Below, in pieces: positions 25,485-36,090 of a DNA stretch of 59,081 bases. A program made the translations under genes and the position numbers. This stretch comes from Pelagibacterales bacterium SAG-MED34 (GTDB lineage: Bacteria; Pseudomonadota; Alphaproteobacteria; Pelagibacterales; Pelagibacteraceae): the NCBI GenBank assembly GCA_014653665.1, contig JACWEE010000003.1, forward strand, positions 1-59,081. Direction: 5' to 3'. The notes under the pieces were generated by a model. The model was not told the origin of the DNA. It did not search any database and was given only the letters and a program-made list of their open reading frames with translations. Positions within the stretch are counted from its first letter, which is position 1. Each line of letters opens with the position of its first letter.

Positions 25485-26918
25485 ATGACAAATAAAATGC
25501 TTAAGTTTGTGGATATAGGTCAACAAAATCCACCTAAAAGAGACAAATCCCAAAGAAAAGAGGATTTTGGTGAGATTTATCAGGAGTTTATTCACGAAAA
25601 AGCTAAAGAACAATCAAGTAGGTGTTCACAATGTGGTGTTCCTTTTTGTCAGGTTCACTGTCCATTAAGTAACAATATACCTGATTGGTTAAAGTTAACT
25701 GCAGAGGGAAGGTATGAAGAAGCTTACCATCTATCCCAAAGTACCAATAATATGCCGGAAGTTTGTGGAAGAATATGCCCACAAGATAGGTTATGTGAGG
25801 GAAACTGTGTAATTGAGCAATCGGGACATGGAACAGTAACAATTGGTTCAGTTGAAAAATATTTAACAGATAAAGCTTGGGAAAATGGCTGGGTAAAACC
25901 AATAAATGTAAAAATTGAAAATGAACAAAGTGTTGGAATTATTGGAGCAGGTCCTGCAGGACTAGCTTGTGGTGAAGAATTACGTAAAAAAGGATACCAA
26001 ATAACAATATATGATCGGTATGACAGAGCAGGCGGATTGTTAATCTATGGAATACCAAATTTTAAATTAGAAAAACATGTAGTCGAGAGAAGAATTAAAC
26101 TTTTAAAAGAAGGTGGAATAAAATTTGTTCATAACTTTGAGGTTGGTAAAGACTCTTCATTGAAAGAATTACAATCAAAACATGATGCCTTATTAATTTC
26201 AACAGGTGTTTACAAAGCAAGAGAAGTTAACTTACCTGGAAATGATCTCAGTAATATTTTTCCTGCAATGGAATTCTTAACAGCTTCAAACAAAAAAGGC
26301 TTAGGCGATAAAGTTGAAATGTTTGACAACGGAACATTAAATGCGGAAGGTAAAGATGTAGTAGTAATTGGCGGTGGAGATACTGCAATGGACTGTGTAA
26401 GAACTTCTGTAAGACAAAAAGCTAAATCTGTAAAATGTCTTTATAGAAGAGATAGAGAAAATATGCCTGGATCTGCGAGAGAAGTAGGTAATGCAGAGGA
26501 GGAAGGTGTAGAATTTATTTGGCTAAGTAATCCAAAAGAGTTTAGAGGAACTAATAAAGTAAATAGTATTATTGTAGATAAAATGAAATTAACAGATCCA
26601 GATGAAAGTGGCAGAAGAAGACCTGTTGCAGAAGAAAACTCAGAATTTGAAATTAATGCTGATTTGGTGATTAAATCCTTAGGTTTTGACCCGGAAGATT
26701 TACCAGTTCTATTTCAGGAACCTAGATTACAAGTTTCACAGTGGGGAACAATAAAAGCTGACTTTGATACCTTGGAAACTAGTATACCAGGTGTATTTGC
26801 GGCTGGAGATATAGTTAGAGGAGCTTCATTAGTAGTATGGGCCATTAAAGATGGTAGAGATGCTGCGACTTCAATTGAAAGTTATCTTCAGTCAAAACAA
26901 AAAATGAAGGTTGCATAA
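25485..26918 (+). CDS. gltD: Glutamate synthase (NADPH) small subunit
   Basis: GltD feeds NADPH electrons through FAD and 4Fe-4S clusters to GltB. The protein has 477 residues. Cysteine motifs are CSQCGVPFCQVHCPL and CGRICPQDRLCEGNC in the N-terminal ferredoxin-like domain. The FAD site is GAGPAGLACGEELRKKGY and the NADPH site VVVIGGGDTAMDC, and the closing GVFAAGDIVRGASLVVWAI completes the pyridine-nucleotide reductase fold. Gene order is gltD then gltB, the reverse of E. coli, with a one-base TAATG overlap. Confidence 0.97.
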   Translation: MTNKMLKFVDIGQQNPPKRDKSQRKEDFGEIYQEFIHEKAKEQSSRCSQCGVPFCQVHCPLSNNIPDWLKLTAEGRYEEAYHLSQSTNNMPEVCGRICPQDRLCEGNCVIEQSGHGTVTIGSVEKYLTDKAWENGWVKPINVKIENEQSVGIIGAGPAGLACGEELRKKGYQITIYDRYDRAGGLLIYGIPNFKLEKHVVERRIKLLKEGGIKFVHNFEVGKDSSLKELQSKHDALLISTGVYKAREVNLPGNDLSNIFPAMEFLTASNKKGLGDKVEMFDNGTLNAEGKDVVVIGGGDTAMDCVRTSVRQKAKSVKCLYRRDRENMPGSAREVGNAEEEGVEFIWLSNPKEFRGTNKVNSIIVDKMKLTDPDESGRRRPVAEENSEFEINADLVIKSLGFDPEDLPVLFQEPRLQVSQWGTIKADFDTLETSIPGVFAAGDIVRGASLVVWAIKDGRDAATSIESYLQSKQKMKVA

Positions 26919-29900
26919 TGGATATCCAAAACAAAAATCGTAAACTTTTAAAAAAAAATTATGTTTATGATGAAACTATGGAGCATGATGCATGTGGAGT
27001 AGGCCTTGTTGCATCAACTGAGGGTCTAAAATCAAGAAAAGTAGTCGAATACGGTATTGAGGCTCTAAAAGCTGTATGGCATAGAGGTGCAATTGATGCA
27101 GACGGTAAAACTGGTGACGGAGCAGGTATTCATATTGAAATACCAAATGATTTCTTTGCGGAAAAAATTGAAATAACAGGTCATGAGCACGATAACTCAG
27201 ATTTATGTGTGGGAATGATTTTCTTGCCAAGAAATGACTTTGGGGGACAAGAGCAATGCAGATCAATTGTAGAAAGTGAATTAACAAAAAAGAATTTTAA
27301 TATTTATGGATGGAGACAAGTACCTGTGGATCCTTCTGTTTTAGGAGAAAAGGCAGAACAAACTAGACCTGAGATTACACAAGTTCTTTTTACTCATAAT
27401 GATAAGTCAATTCATGGTAAAGATTTAGAAAGAGCTCTTTATGAAACTCGAAGAAAAATTGAAAAAGAAGCTTTAAGAAATCAATTAAACAATTTTTATA
27501 TTTGTTCATTCAGCTCGAAATCAATAATTTATAAAGGAATGTTTTTAGCGGAGTCTTTATCTGATTTTTATCCAGATTTAAAAGATGAGCGTTTCATTTC
27601 ACGTTATGCAATTTTCCATCAAAGATTTTCTACTAATACCGCTCCAAGTTGGGATTTAGCCCAACCTTTTAGATCAATTGCTCACAATGGGGAGATAAAT
27701 ACTTTAAAAGGAAATATTAATTGGATGAGAATTCACGAAGAGGAAATGTTTAGTCCTTTATTTGATGATATGGAAAATTTAAAACCTGTAATCCCTGCAG
27801 GTAATTCTGATTCTGCGTCATTAGATAATGTATTCGAATTATTAAATATTTCTGGACATTCAGCACCTCTAGCGAAACTTATGCTAATACCAGATGCTTG
27901 GTCAAAGAAAAGTAAAGTCCTTCCAAAAGATCATCAACAACTTTTTAACTTTTTAAATAGCACAATGGAACCATGGGATGGACCTGCTGCTATAGCTGCA
28001 ACTGATAATGAGTGGGTTATTGTAGGTAGTGACAGAAATGGACTAAGACCTCTCAGATATACCATCACAAGGGATAAACTTTTGTTTGCAGGTTCTGAGA
28101 CAGGAATGATCGACCTAAATGAGAAGAAAATTGTTTCAAAGGGAAGATTGGGACCTGGTGAAATATTAGGAGTAAGAATTGAAAAAGGAAAAGTTTATAC
28201 AAACAATCAAATAAAAAACTATTTGTCTAAAGAATACAAACACTTCAATAATCAAATAATTGAATTAGATAAATCATTAACTATAGAAAATGAAAAAAGT
28301 GAATTTTTAGGTGCTGATTTAAAAAAGATTCAACATTGTTTTGGTTATAGTCTTGAGGACTTGGAGTTAATTCTACATCCCATGGCTGAGGATGCTAAAG
28401 AAGCAACTGGGTCTATGGGAGATGACACTCCCCTTGCAGTTTTATCTGATAAATATAGGCCTCTTTATCATTATTTTAGACAGAATTTTAGTCAGGTAAC
28501 CAATCCCCCTATCGATTCACTTAGAGAGAATAAGGTGATGAGCTTGAAAACCAGGTTCGGAAATTTAGGAAACATACTAGATTTTTCTAATCTTACAGAG
28601 GAAAATATTTATGTTTTAGATAGTCCAATTTTATCAAACACTCAGTTTGAAAAATTTATAAAGTATTTTGGAGATAATTATAAAATTTTAGATTGCACAT
28701 TTAATACTGATCAAACTTTAGAAGAGGCTATTGAATTATTAAAAAATAACGCTGAAAAAGCAGTTAGAGAGGGTAACACCCAACTTATTTTGTCTGATAA
28801 AAATATATCTGAAACAAAATTACCAATGCCAATGTTGTTATGTATTGGTGCAATAAATACTCATTTAATAAAATTAGGCTTAAGAGGCTATGCATCAATT
28901 AATGTACAAACAGGAGATGCTCTAGATACCCATTCATTTGCAACATTAATAGGTGTTGGAGCAACAACGGTCAATCCTTACTTAGCATTTGATAGTTTAT
29001 ATCAAAGATATTCAAAACAGCTTTTTGGGAATTTCTCATTTGATGAGTGCGTGGGTAGATATATAAAATCAGTAAATCTTGGACTATTAAAAATAATGTC
29101 AAAGATGGGTATATCAGTTTTAAGTTCATATAGAGGTGGATGTAATTTTGAAACTGTTGGATTGAGCAGAACAATTGTAAAAGATTATTTTCCAGGAGTA
29201 TTATCTAAAATTTCTGGAATAGGTCTTACTGGTATTGAAAAAAAAATAAGATCTATACATAAAGATGCATTTGATATTCACTCTAATATTTTACCAATTG
29301 GTGGAATTTACAGATATAGAAAAAATGGTGAAACTCATCAATATCAAGGAAAATTAATTCATCTTTTACAAGCAGCTGTAGGCTCAAATTCATATGAAAC
29401 TTATAAAAAATATACTAAGGGTATTTATGGTTTAAAACCAATTAGTTTAAGAGATTTAATTGATTTTAAAAATCAACAGGCAATTGATATTGATCAAGTT
29501 GAGCCAATAACTGAAATCATGAAAAGATTTGGAAGTGGAAGTATGTCTCATGGAGCGTTATCAAAAGAAGCACACGAAACACTTGCCATGGGTATGAACA
29601 GAATTAAAGGAGCTTCATGTAGTGGAGAAGGCGGAGAAGATGAAGAGAGATTTAAAGTATTAGATAATGGAGATAGTGCAAATTCTAGAGTTAAGCAAAT
29701 TGCTTCAGCGAGATTTGGAGTGACTATTAACTATTTAAATAATTGTAATGAGATTGAAATTAAAATTGCTCAGGGAGCAAAACCTGGAGAAGGTGGTCAA
29801 TTACCAGGATTTAAAGTAACTGAAGAAATTGCAAGATTGAGACATTCTACTCCTGGTGTAACTTTAATCTCACCACCACCACACCACGATATTTATTCAA

Positions 29901-31414
29901 TTGAAGATTTAGCTCAGCTTATTTATGACCTTAAGCAAATTAATCCTAAGGCAAGAGTTGGTGTTAAATTAGTTGCCTCTTCTGGTATAGGAACTATTGC
30001 AGCAGGTGTTGCCAAAGCTAAAGCTGACATAATATTAATTTCAGGTCACAATGGTGGAACAGGTGCTACCCCACAAACAAGTGTTAAATATGTTGGTATT
30101 CCATGGGAAATGGGCCTAACAGAGGCAAACCAAGTATTAACTTTAAATAAATTAAGGCACCTTGTTACATTAAGAACGGATGGAGGAATTAAAACAGGAA
30201 GAGATGTAGTGATTGCAGCAATGATGGGTGCTGAAGAATTTGGTGTAGCAACAACTGCGTTAGTCGCGATGGGTTGTATTATGGTAAGGCAATGCCATTC
30301 TAATACATGTCCAGTTGGAGTTTGTACACAAGATGATGAATTAAGAAAAAAATTTACTGGTACTCCGGATAAAATAGTAAATCTATTTTCTTTTATTGCT
30401 CAAGAAGTTAGAGAAATTTTATCAAGTTTAGGATTTAAAAATTTAAACGAAGTAATTGGAAGAACAGATTTATTAAGACAAGTGAGTAAAGGATCGCCAA
30501 ATTTAGATGACTTAGATTTAAATCCTTTATTTGTTCAAGCTGATCCCGGTACAAATAAAAGATATTGTGAAACACCAATAATAAATGAAGTTCCAGATAC
30601 TTTGGACCAAAAAATTTGGCCTGAGATAGAAAGTTTAATTAATAGAAAATTGCCTTTAGAAAATATTTATGCAATCGAAAACACAGATAGGGCAGTTGGA
30701 ACAAGAATTTCTTATAATCTTTATAAAAAATTTGGAAATAATAAATTAGAGGAAAATACTTTTGCTATAAATTTCAAAGGTTCTGCTGGTCAATCTTTTG
30801 GTGCCTTTGGTGTTAAAGGACTTAAATTGATATTAAAAGGTGATGCTAATGATTATGTTGCAAAGGGTCTATCAGGTGCATCTATTATAATTAAACTTCA
30901 AGATGAGAGTAATTTAATTTCAAATGAGAATACTATTATAGGGAATACAGTACTGTATGGAGCAACATCAGGATATCTTTTTGCAGCAGGACAAGCTGGC
31001 GAAAGGTTTGCAGTTAGAAATTCAGGTGCTACTGCAGTTATAGAGGGCTGTGACTCAAATGGATGTGAGTATATGACTGGAGGTTCAATAGTCATATTGG
31101 GTGATGTAGGCGATAATTTTGGAGCAGGAATGACCGGAGGTATGGCATTTATATATGATCCAAAAAGTCAATTTGCAAAAAAGGCTAATCCTGAAACAAT
31201 AGTTTGGCAAACGCCTGAGACAGAATACTGGAAAAACTATCTAAAAGATTTAGTTTTAAAACATAATGAGGAAACTAACTCTAATTTATCAGCACAGATT
31301 ATTGAAAATTTTGATGATGAAATTAAAAATTTCTTACAAGTTTGCCCTAAAGAAATGTTAAATAAATTAGAAAACCCTATTACAAACAAAAGTTTAGTTG
31401 GAAAAGCTAGTTAA
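26918..31414 (+). CDS. gltB: Glutamate synthase large subunit
   Basis: GltB makes two glutamates from glutamine and 2-oxoglutarate. The protein has 1498 residues. A propeptide of about 25 residues precedes Cys26 (HDACGVG), the nucleophile of the type II glutaminase domain (about 26-420). A central domain follows, then the FMN-binding synthase domain with SGHNGGTGATPQ and the 3Fe-4S cysteines of CHSNTCPVGVC, and a C-terminal beta-helix domain rich in GxxG repeats (SGAS, GATSG, GGMAF). Its 3' end overlaps a convergent hydrolase by 8 bases. With glutamine synthetase it forms the ammonium assimilation route. Confidence 0.97.
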   Translation: MDIQNKNRKLLKKNYVYDETMEHDACGVGLVASTEGLKSRKVVEYGIEALKAVWHRGAIDADGKTGDGAGIHIEIPNDFFAEKIEITGHEHDNSDLCVGMIFLPRNDFGGQEQCRSIVESELTKKNFNIYGWRQVPVDPSVLGEKAEQTRPEITQVLFTHNDKSIHGKDLERALYETRRKIEKEALRNQLNNFYICSFSSKSIIYKGMFLAESLSDFYPDLKDERFISRYAIFHQRFSTNTAPSWDLAQPFRSIAHNGEINTLKGNINWMRIHEEEMFSPLFDDMENLKPVIPAGNSDSASLDNVFELLNISGHSAPLAKLMLIPDAWSKKSKVLPKDHQQLFNFLNSTMEPWDGPAAIAATDNEWVIVGSDRNGLRPLRYTITRDKLLFAGSETGMIDLNEKKIVSKGRLGPGEILGVRIEKGKVYTNNQIKNYLSKEYKHFNNQIIELDKSLTIENEKSEFLGADLKKIQHCFGYSLEDLELILHPMAEDAKEATGSMGDDTPLAVLSDKYRPLYHYFRQNFSQVTNPPIDSLRENKVMSLKTRFGNLGNILDFSNLTEENIYVLDSPILSNTQFEKFIKYFGDNYKILDCTFNTDQTLEEAIELLKNNAEKAVREGNTQLILSDKNISETKLPMPMLLCIGAINTHLIKLGLRGYASINVQTGDALDTHSFATLIGVGATTVNPYLAFDSLYQRYSKQLFGNFSFDECVGRYIKSVNLGLLKIMSKMGISVLSSYRGGCNFETVGLSRTIVKDYFPGVLSKISGIGLTGIEKKIRSIHKDAFDIHSNILPIGGIYRYRKNGETHQYQGKLIHLLQAAVGSNSYETYKKYTKGIYGLKPISLRDLIDFKNQQAIDIDQVEPITEIMKRFGSGSMSHGALSKEAHETLAMGMNRIKGASCSGEGGEDEERFKVLDNGDSANSRVKQIASARFGVTINYLNNCNEIEIKIAQGAKPGEGGQLPGFKVTEEIARLRHSTPGVTLISPPPHHDIYSIEDLAQLIYDLKQINPKARVGVKLVASSGIGTIAAGVAKAKADIILISGHNGGTGATPQTSVKYVGIPWEMGLTEANQVLTLNKLRHLVTLRTDGGIKTGRDVVIAAMMGAEEFGVATTALVAMGCIMVRQCHSNTCPVGVCTQDDELRKKFTGTPDKIVNLFSFIAQEVREILSSLGFKNLNEVIGRTDLLRQVSKGSPNLDDLDLNPLFVQADPGTNKRYCETPIINEVPDTLDQKIWPEIESLINRKLPLENIYAIENTDRAVGTRISYNLYKKFGNNKLEENTFAINFKGSAGQSFGAFGVKGLKLILKGDANDYVAKGLSGASIIIKLQDESNLISNENTIIGNTVLYGATSGYLFAAGQAGERFAVRNSGATAVIEGCDSNGCEYMTGGSIVILGDVGDNFGAGMTGGMAFIYDPKSQFAKKANPETIVWQTPETEYWKNYLKDLVLKHNEETNSNLSAQIIENFDDEIKNFLQVCPKEMLNKLENPITNKSLVGKAS

Positions 31415-32168
31415 TTTTTTTGATTATAGATTTTAACTCTTTACAAATAATATTTAAATTTTTTTTCGATGAAAGGCTATGGTCTCCATTTTTTATTACT
31501 AGTAGTTTTTTTTCTGCTTTAGGAAAAATTTTTAAAACTTTTTTTGAATAAATTACTGGAACTACCTCATCCTTTTGTCCATGAACCATAGTTACAGGAT
31601 TTGTATTGTGTAATTTTCTGTTAAGAACTTTATTGCTGGTTTTTTTACCGTCTATAATTAGCTGTTTTGTTATTAAATACTCGTAATCACCATTTTTAAT
31701 TTTTGAGATACCTTTTTTCAAAATTTCACTTTTCGTTTTTTTTGGAAATTTTTTCCACATAATTCTTGTAAGAAATTCAGGAGCAGATCCAATCCCTAAA
31801 AAACCTTTAATTTGTGAACTATAATATCTATGCATCAACAAAGAAATCCACCCACCCATGCTAGATCCAATCAGTATAAAGTCATTTTTTTTAACTATTT
31901 TACTTATTGTAATTCTCGCGTCATTTGACCATTTGGTGATGTTACCTCTTGTGAATTCTCCTGATGATCTTCCATGACCAAAGTATTCAAGAGCTAAAAA
32001 TCCAAGTTTATTTTGAATGGCAAATTTTAAAAATTTCTTTGGTTTATCACCATCAATATCGGATGCAAAACCAGGTAAAAAAACCACGTAAAGATTTTTT
32101 TTATAATTATTTGCTATATATCTTAGTTTTTTATATTTAGAAATTCTTAGAAATTTATATTTTTTCAT
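31407..32168 (-). CDS. Alpha/beta hydrolase (esterase/peptidase-like)
   Basis: This 253-residue alpha/beta hydrolase has no signal peptide. The strand VVFLPGFASDIDGDKPKK carries the oxyanion loop, DYFGHGRS-type (here EYFGHGRSSGEF) follows, the nucleophile elbow is GSSMGGW, the acid is in VHGQKDEVVP, and the histidine is in KNGDHSLS. This pattern is shared with ABHD10/YqiA-like hydrolases. Substrate unknown. It is divergent from the glycosyltransferase gene, 42 bases apart. Confidence 0.85.
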   Translation of the reverse strand: MKKYKFLRISKYKKLRYIANNYKKNLYVVFLPGFASDIDGDKPKKFLKFAIQNKLGFLALEYFGHGRSSGEFTRGNITKWSNDARITISKIVKKNDFILIGSSMGGWISLLMHRYYSSQIKGFLGIGSAPEFLTRIMWKKFPKKTKSEILKKGISKIKNGDYEYLITKQLIIDGKKTSNKVLNRKLHNTNPVTMVHGQKDEVVPVIYSKKVLKIFPKAEKKLLVIKNGDHSLSSKKNLNIICKELKSIIKKIN

Positions 32169-32210
32169 ATAAAGTAATAAAGTTGACCAAGTTTATAATA
32201 TTATTACCAC

Positions 32211-33365
32211 ATGCAGTCTAAATTAAAAGTCCTTCAAGTAATTCCTAAACTAGGTTACGGTGGAGCTGAAACTGGATGCTATGATATTGCTCATTATTTG
32301 CCAGAGAATAATGTTGGTTCGTATTTAATAACAAGTGGTGGTGAACTATTAAAATTTATTGATAAAAAAAAAGTTAAAGTAACAAGACTCCCAGTTCAAT
32401 CTAAAAATCCAATACTTATTCTTATAAACTCCATAATTATTTCAATAATTATTTTAGTAAATGGTATTAATATTGTTCATGCTAGAAGCAGAGCCCCAGC
32501 TTGGTCATGTTTAATAGCTACAAAAATCACAAGAAGAAAATTTGTTACAACTTTTCACGGAACGTACAATTTTAAAAGTAGACTTAAAAAATTCTATAAT
32601 TCTGTTATGGTTAGATCAGATTTAATTATTGCAGGATCAAATTTTATATTTTCACACATAAAAGAAAATTATTCAGAGTACTTATCAGATAAAAAAAAGT
32701 TGCTCTCGATTTTTCGTGGTATTAATACAGACTATTATGATGCGTCTACAACTCTTGAAAATGATCAAGATAACTTATTCAAATCATGGAATTTAATTGT
32801 TGGCAAAAAAATAATTTTATTACCTGGAAGACTTACTGCCTGGAAAGGACAAGAAATGTTTTTAGAAGCTTTAAATAAAGTAAATATTCAATTAGGCAAC
32901 GATGCTTTCATTGCTGTTATTCTCGGTAACGATCAAGGGCGAGACCTTTACAAAAAAAAACTTACTAGACTTGTCGAGCAATACAGACTTACAAAACAAA
33001 TCAGATTTATCGACCACTGTAAAAATATGCCATTGGCCTACAAAATTTCAGATATCGTTATTTCTGCATCGATAGAACCAGAAGCATTCGGCAGAGTGTC
33101 AGTTGAAGCACAATCTATGCAAAAAATGATTATTGCAAGTAACTTAGGAGGATCTAATGAAACTGTGATAAACGGAAAAACTGGAATTTTATTTGAAGCA
33201 GGAAACTCCGATGAATTATGTGAAAAAATAATTAAAGTAATGAATATGGACCCTAATGAGATAAGTAAAATAGGTGATAATGGAAGAGAAAATGCTGTAA
33301 AAAAATTTAATGTTGAAAAAATGTGTTTTTCTACTTATTCAGAATACAAAAAACTATTTAATTAA
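32211..33365 (+). CDS. GT4-family glycosyltransferase
   Basis: This 384-residue GT-B glycosyltransferase has an N-terminal acceptor domain starting KVLQVIPKLGYGGAETGCYDIA (in part) and a C-terminal nucleotide-sugar domain with LLPGRLTAWKGQEMFLEAL and ASIEPEAFGRVSVEAQSM, containing the E-x7-E motif of GT4 enzymes. It likely adds a sugar to a lipopolysaccharide core or surface glycan at the cytoplasmic face of the membrane. It overlaps thrS by one base (TAATG), so it is the first gene of the thrS-infC operon. Confidence 0.9.
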   Translation: MQSKLKVLQVIPKLGYGGAETGCYDIAHYLPENNVGSYLITSGGELLKFIDKKKVKVTRLPVQSKNPILILINSIIISIIILVNGINIVHARSRAPAWSCLIATKITRRKFVTTFHGTYNFKSRLKKFYNSVMVRSDLIIAGSNFIFSHIKENYSEYLSDKKKLLSIFRGINTDYYDASTTLENDQDNLFKSWNLIVGKKIILLPGRLTAWKGQEMFLEALNKVNIQLGNDAFIAVILGNDQGRDLYKKKLTRLVEQYRLTKQIRFIDHCKNMPLAYKISDIVISASIEPEAFGRVSVEAQSMQKMIIASNLGGSNETVINGKTGILFEAGNSDELCEKIIKVMNMDPNEISKIGDNGRENAVKKFNVEKMCFSTYSEYKKLFN

Positions 33366-35281
33366 TGCCAGATATTACATTACCAGACGGAAAAAAAATT
33401 AATTTTGAAAAAAGTATTTCGGGATTTGAAGTTGCAGAAAAAATTAGCAAATCTCTATCAAAACAAGCTTTATTAATAAGTGTTGACGGAGAATTAAAAG
33501 ATTTAAATCATAGTATTTCTAAAGATTCTTCAATTAAGATATTTACATCAAAAGATAAAGAAGGTTTGGAAACCATAAGACACGATACTGCTCACGTACT
33601 CGCTATGGCAGTTCAAGAATTATTTCCAGGGACACAAGTTACAATAGGGCCAGTTATTGAAGATGGCTTTTATTATGATTTTGCAAGAAAAGAACCTTTC
33701 ACTACAGAAGATTTAGAAAAAATAGAGAATAAAATGAAGGAAATAGTGGATCGAGATGAAAAAACTTACAGAGAGGTTTGGAAAAGAAATGATGCAATTG
33801 AACATTTTAAAAAAAAGGGAGAAATATACAAAGCTGAGATAATAGAAAGTATTCCAGAAGGTGAAGATGTGTCCTTATATTTTCATGGAGATTGGCATGA
33901 TTTATGCAGAGGCCCTCATTTAAGTTCAACTGGTAAAATTGGAAAATATTTTAAATTAACAAAAGTCTCAGGCGCTTATTGGAGAGGTGACTCTAATAAT
34001 GAAATGTTGCAAAGAGTATACGGAACAAGCTGGTCTACGCAAAAAGACTTAGATGATTATTTAAATAGAATAGAAGAAGCAGAAAAAAGAGATCATAGAA
34101 AAATTGGAAAAGAAATGGACTTATTTCATTTCAGAGAAGAAAGTCCTGGATCTGTATTTTGGCATCAAAAAGGATGGAGCTTATTCCAAAAACTTATTTC
34201 GTATATGAGAATGAAGCAAGAAACTGCAGGATATCAGGAAATAAATACTCCAGAAATATTAGATCGCTCACTCTGGGAGAAATCTGGCCACTGGGAAAAA
34301 TTTGGTGCAAATATGTATACTTCCACTACACCTGATGAAAAAGTTTTTGCAATAAAACCAATGAATTGTCCAGGTTGTGTTCAGGTTTTCAATCAAGGTT
34401 TAAAAAGCTATCGAGATTTACCACTTAAAATGTCAGAATTTGGAAAGGTTCATAGGTATGAGCCCTCAGGAGCACTTCATGGATTATTACGTGTTAGAGC
34501 TTTTACTCAAGATGATGCTCATATTTTTTGTACAGAGGAACAAATTACGGAAGAATGTTTAACTGTAACTAATTTAATTTTGGAAATTTATAAAGATTTA
34601 GGATTTGAAGAAGTAATTTTAAAATATTCAGATAGACCAGAATTAAGAGTTGGTGACGATCAGGTTTGGGATAAATCAGAGGCCGCTTTATTAGAAGCAA
34701 TTAAAGCAACAAAATTAGAATATTCTATTAATAAGGGCGAAGGAGCTTTTTATGGTCCAAAAATAGAATTTGTTTTAAGAGATGCAATTGGAAGAGATTG
34801 GCAATGTGGAACTTTGCAAGTAGATTTAAACTTACCAGGTAGATTAGGCGCCTCATTTGTTGATAGCGATGGAAATAAAAAAGTTCCTGTAATGCTTCAC
34901 CGAGCTTTATTTGGATCATTAGAACGGTTTATTGGAATTTTAATTGAAAATTATTCAGGGAAATTACCTTTTTGGCTTTGTCCAGTTCAAACAATAGTAA
35001 TCCCTATCTCGAGTGATTTTGATGATTATGCAAAAGAAGTAAATAGCCAGTTAAAAAAAGCAGGGATTTCTTCTGAAGTAGATTTAAAAAATCATAATTT
35101 AAATTATAAAATTAGGGAACATTCATTAACTAAAGTACCAATGTTACTAATATGTGGAAAAAAAGAAGTTGACAGTAACACAGTAACTATTAGAAGATTG
35201 GATTCTAAAAAACAAGAAACTATGGATTTAAAAGAATTCTTAAAGAAATACTCTGCGCTTAATAAAGCACCTTCAATCTAA
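33365..35281 (+). CDS. thrS: Threonyl-tRNA synthetase
   Basis: This class II synthetase charges tRNA-Thr. The 638 residues comprise a TGS domain (1-61), an editing domain with HDTAHVLAMAVQ and the HGDWHDLCRGPH zinc-like motif, a catalytic core with MNCPGCVQVF (zinc cysteine) and RVRAFTQDDAHIFC, and an anticodon-binding domain near 540-638. The start overlaps the glycosyltransferase stop. The stop is immediately followed by the infC GTG. Confidence 0.97.
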   Translation: MPDITLPDGKKINFEKSISGFEVAEKISKSLSKQALLISVDGELKDLNHSISKDSSIKIFTSKDKEGLETIRHDTAHVLAMAVQELFPGTQVTIGPVIEDGFYYDFARKEPFTTEDLEKIENKMKEIVDRDEKTYREVWKRNDAIEHFKKKGEIYKAEIIESIPEGEDVSLYFHGDWHDLCRGPHLSSTGKIGKYFKLTKVSGAYWRGDSNNEMLQRVYGTSWSTQKDLDDYLNRIEEAEKRDHRKIGKEMDLFHFREESPGSVFWHQKGWSLFQKLISYMRMKQETAGYQEINTPEILDRSLWEKSGHWEKFGANMYTSTTPDEKVFAIKPMNCPGCVQVFNQGLKSYRDLPLKMSEFGKVHRYEPSGALHGLLRVRAFTQDDAHIFCTEEQITEECLTVTNLILEIYKDLGFEEVILKYSDRPELRVGDDQVWDKSEAALLEAIKATKLEYSINKGEGAFYGPKIEFVLRDAIGRDWQCGTLQVDLNLPGRLGASFVDSDGNKKVPVMLHRALFGSLERFIGILIENYSGKLPFWLCPVQTIVIPISSDFDDYAKEVNSQLKKAGISSEVDLKNHNLNYKIREHSLTKVPMLLICGKKEVDSNTVTIRRLDSKKQETMDLKEFLKKYSALNKAPSI

Positions 35282-35827
35282 GTGGCAGATTTTAAACAAA
35301 ACTATTTCCAGAGAAGAACAAAATCTAGAGGTCCTAGAACAAATCAAAGAATAACGTCACAAGATGTTCAAGTTATAGCAAGCGATGGTGATAATTTAGG
35401 AATTCTAAACTTACAAGATGCTATTAGTAGAGCTAAGGAACAAGGTTTAGATTTAATTGAAATTGCACCTAATGCAAAACCTCCTGTGTGTAAAATTATG
35501 GATATGGGAAAATATAAATATGATGCACAAAAAAAAGCAAACAAAGCAAAGAAAAAACAGAAAAAAATTGAACTAAAAGAAATTAAACTACGACCAGTTA
35601 CTGAAGTCCATGATTATTCATTTAAAATAAAAAATGCTCAAAAATTTATTGCAAAAGGTGACAAGGTAAAATTTACAATTAGGTTCAAAGGTAGAGAACT
35701 TCAGCATTCCAGTTTAGGGCATGAGCTTATGGATAAGATAAAAATAGATATGGAAGCTATTGGACGTGTAGAACTTCAGCCAAAGTTTGATGGCAAGCAA
35801 ATGATCATGGTTATTCAGCCTTTATAA
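35282..35827 (+). CDS. infC: Translation initiation factor IF-3
   Basis: IF-3 binds the 30S subunit and checks the start codon and initiator tRNA. It is 181 residues: N-domain with GPRTNQRI and KEQGLDLIEIAPNAKPPVCKIMD (in part), a Lys-rich linker, and a C-domain with IKLRPVTEVHDYSFK and VKFTIRFKGRE. The start is GTG at 35282, directly after the thrS stop. Non-AUG starts on infC are a known autoregulation device (AUU in E. coli); GTG may serve the same end more weakly, which is inference. Confidence 0.97.
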   Translation: MADFKQNYFQRRTKSRGPRTNQRITSQDVQVIASDGDNLGILNLQDAISRAKEQGLDLIEIAPNAKPPVCKIMDMGKYKYDAQKKANKAKKKQKKIELKEIKLRPVTEVHDYSFKIKNAQKFIAKGDKVKFTIRFKGRELQHSSLGHELMDKIKIDMEAIGRVELQPKFDGKQMIMVIQPL

Positions 35828-35882
35828 GCTATATTTGTAGTTGTAAATTAATAACAATATTTGTATAACCCCCACAAAAATT

Positions 35883-36089
35883 ATGCCTAAATTAAAAACA
35901 AAAAGTTCAGCAAAAAAAAGATTCAAAATATCTGCAAGAGGAAAAGTTATAACTGCCCAAGCGGGTAAAAGACACGGCATGATAAAAAGAACTAATTCAC
36001 AGATTAGAAAGCAAAGAGGAACTACGGTACTATCTAAACAAGATGGAAAAATTGTAAAATCTTACATGCCGTATAACTTAAGAGGATAA
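35883..36089 (+). CDS. rpmI: 50S ribosomal protein L35
   Basis: This 68-residue basic ribosomal protein begins [16 protein letters not shown] and contains the typical [19 protein letters not shown] segment. The 55 bases before it are the only real gap in the translation operon and end in ACCCCCACAAAAATT with no clear Shine-Dalgarno. L20 represses this operon through leader or rpmI structures in other bacteria, but I cannot see a convincing pseudoknot here. One base separates it from rplT. Confidence 0.96.
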   Translation: MPKLKTKSSAKKRFKISARGKVITAQAGKRHGMIKRTNSQIRKQRGTTVLSKQDGKIVKSYMPYNLRG

Positions 36090-36090
36090 A

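Noticed and set aside
26976-27287. Minus-strand open frame of 103 codons within gltB
   Set aside because: Shadow frame opposite the conserved glutaminase domain; His/Gln/Leu-rich and without start signals.
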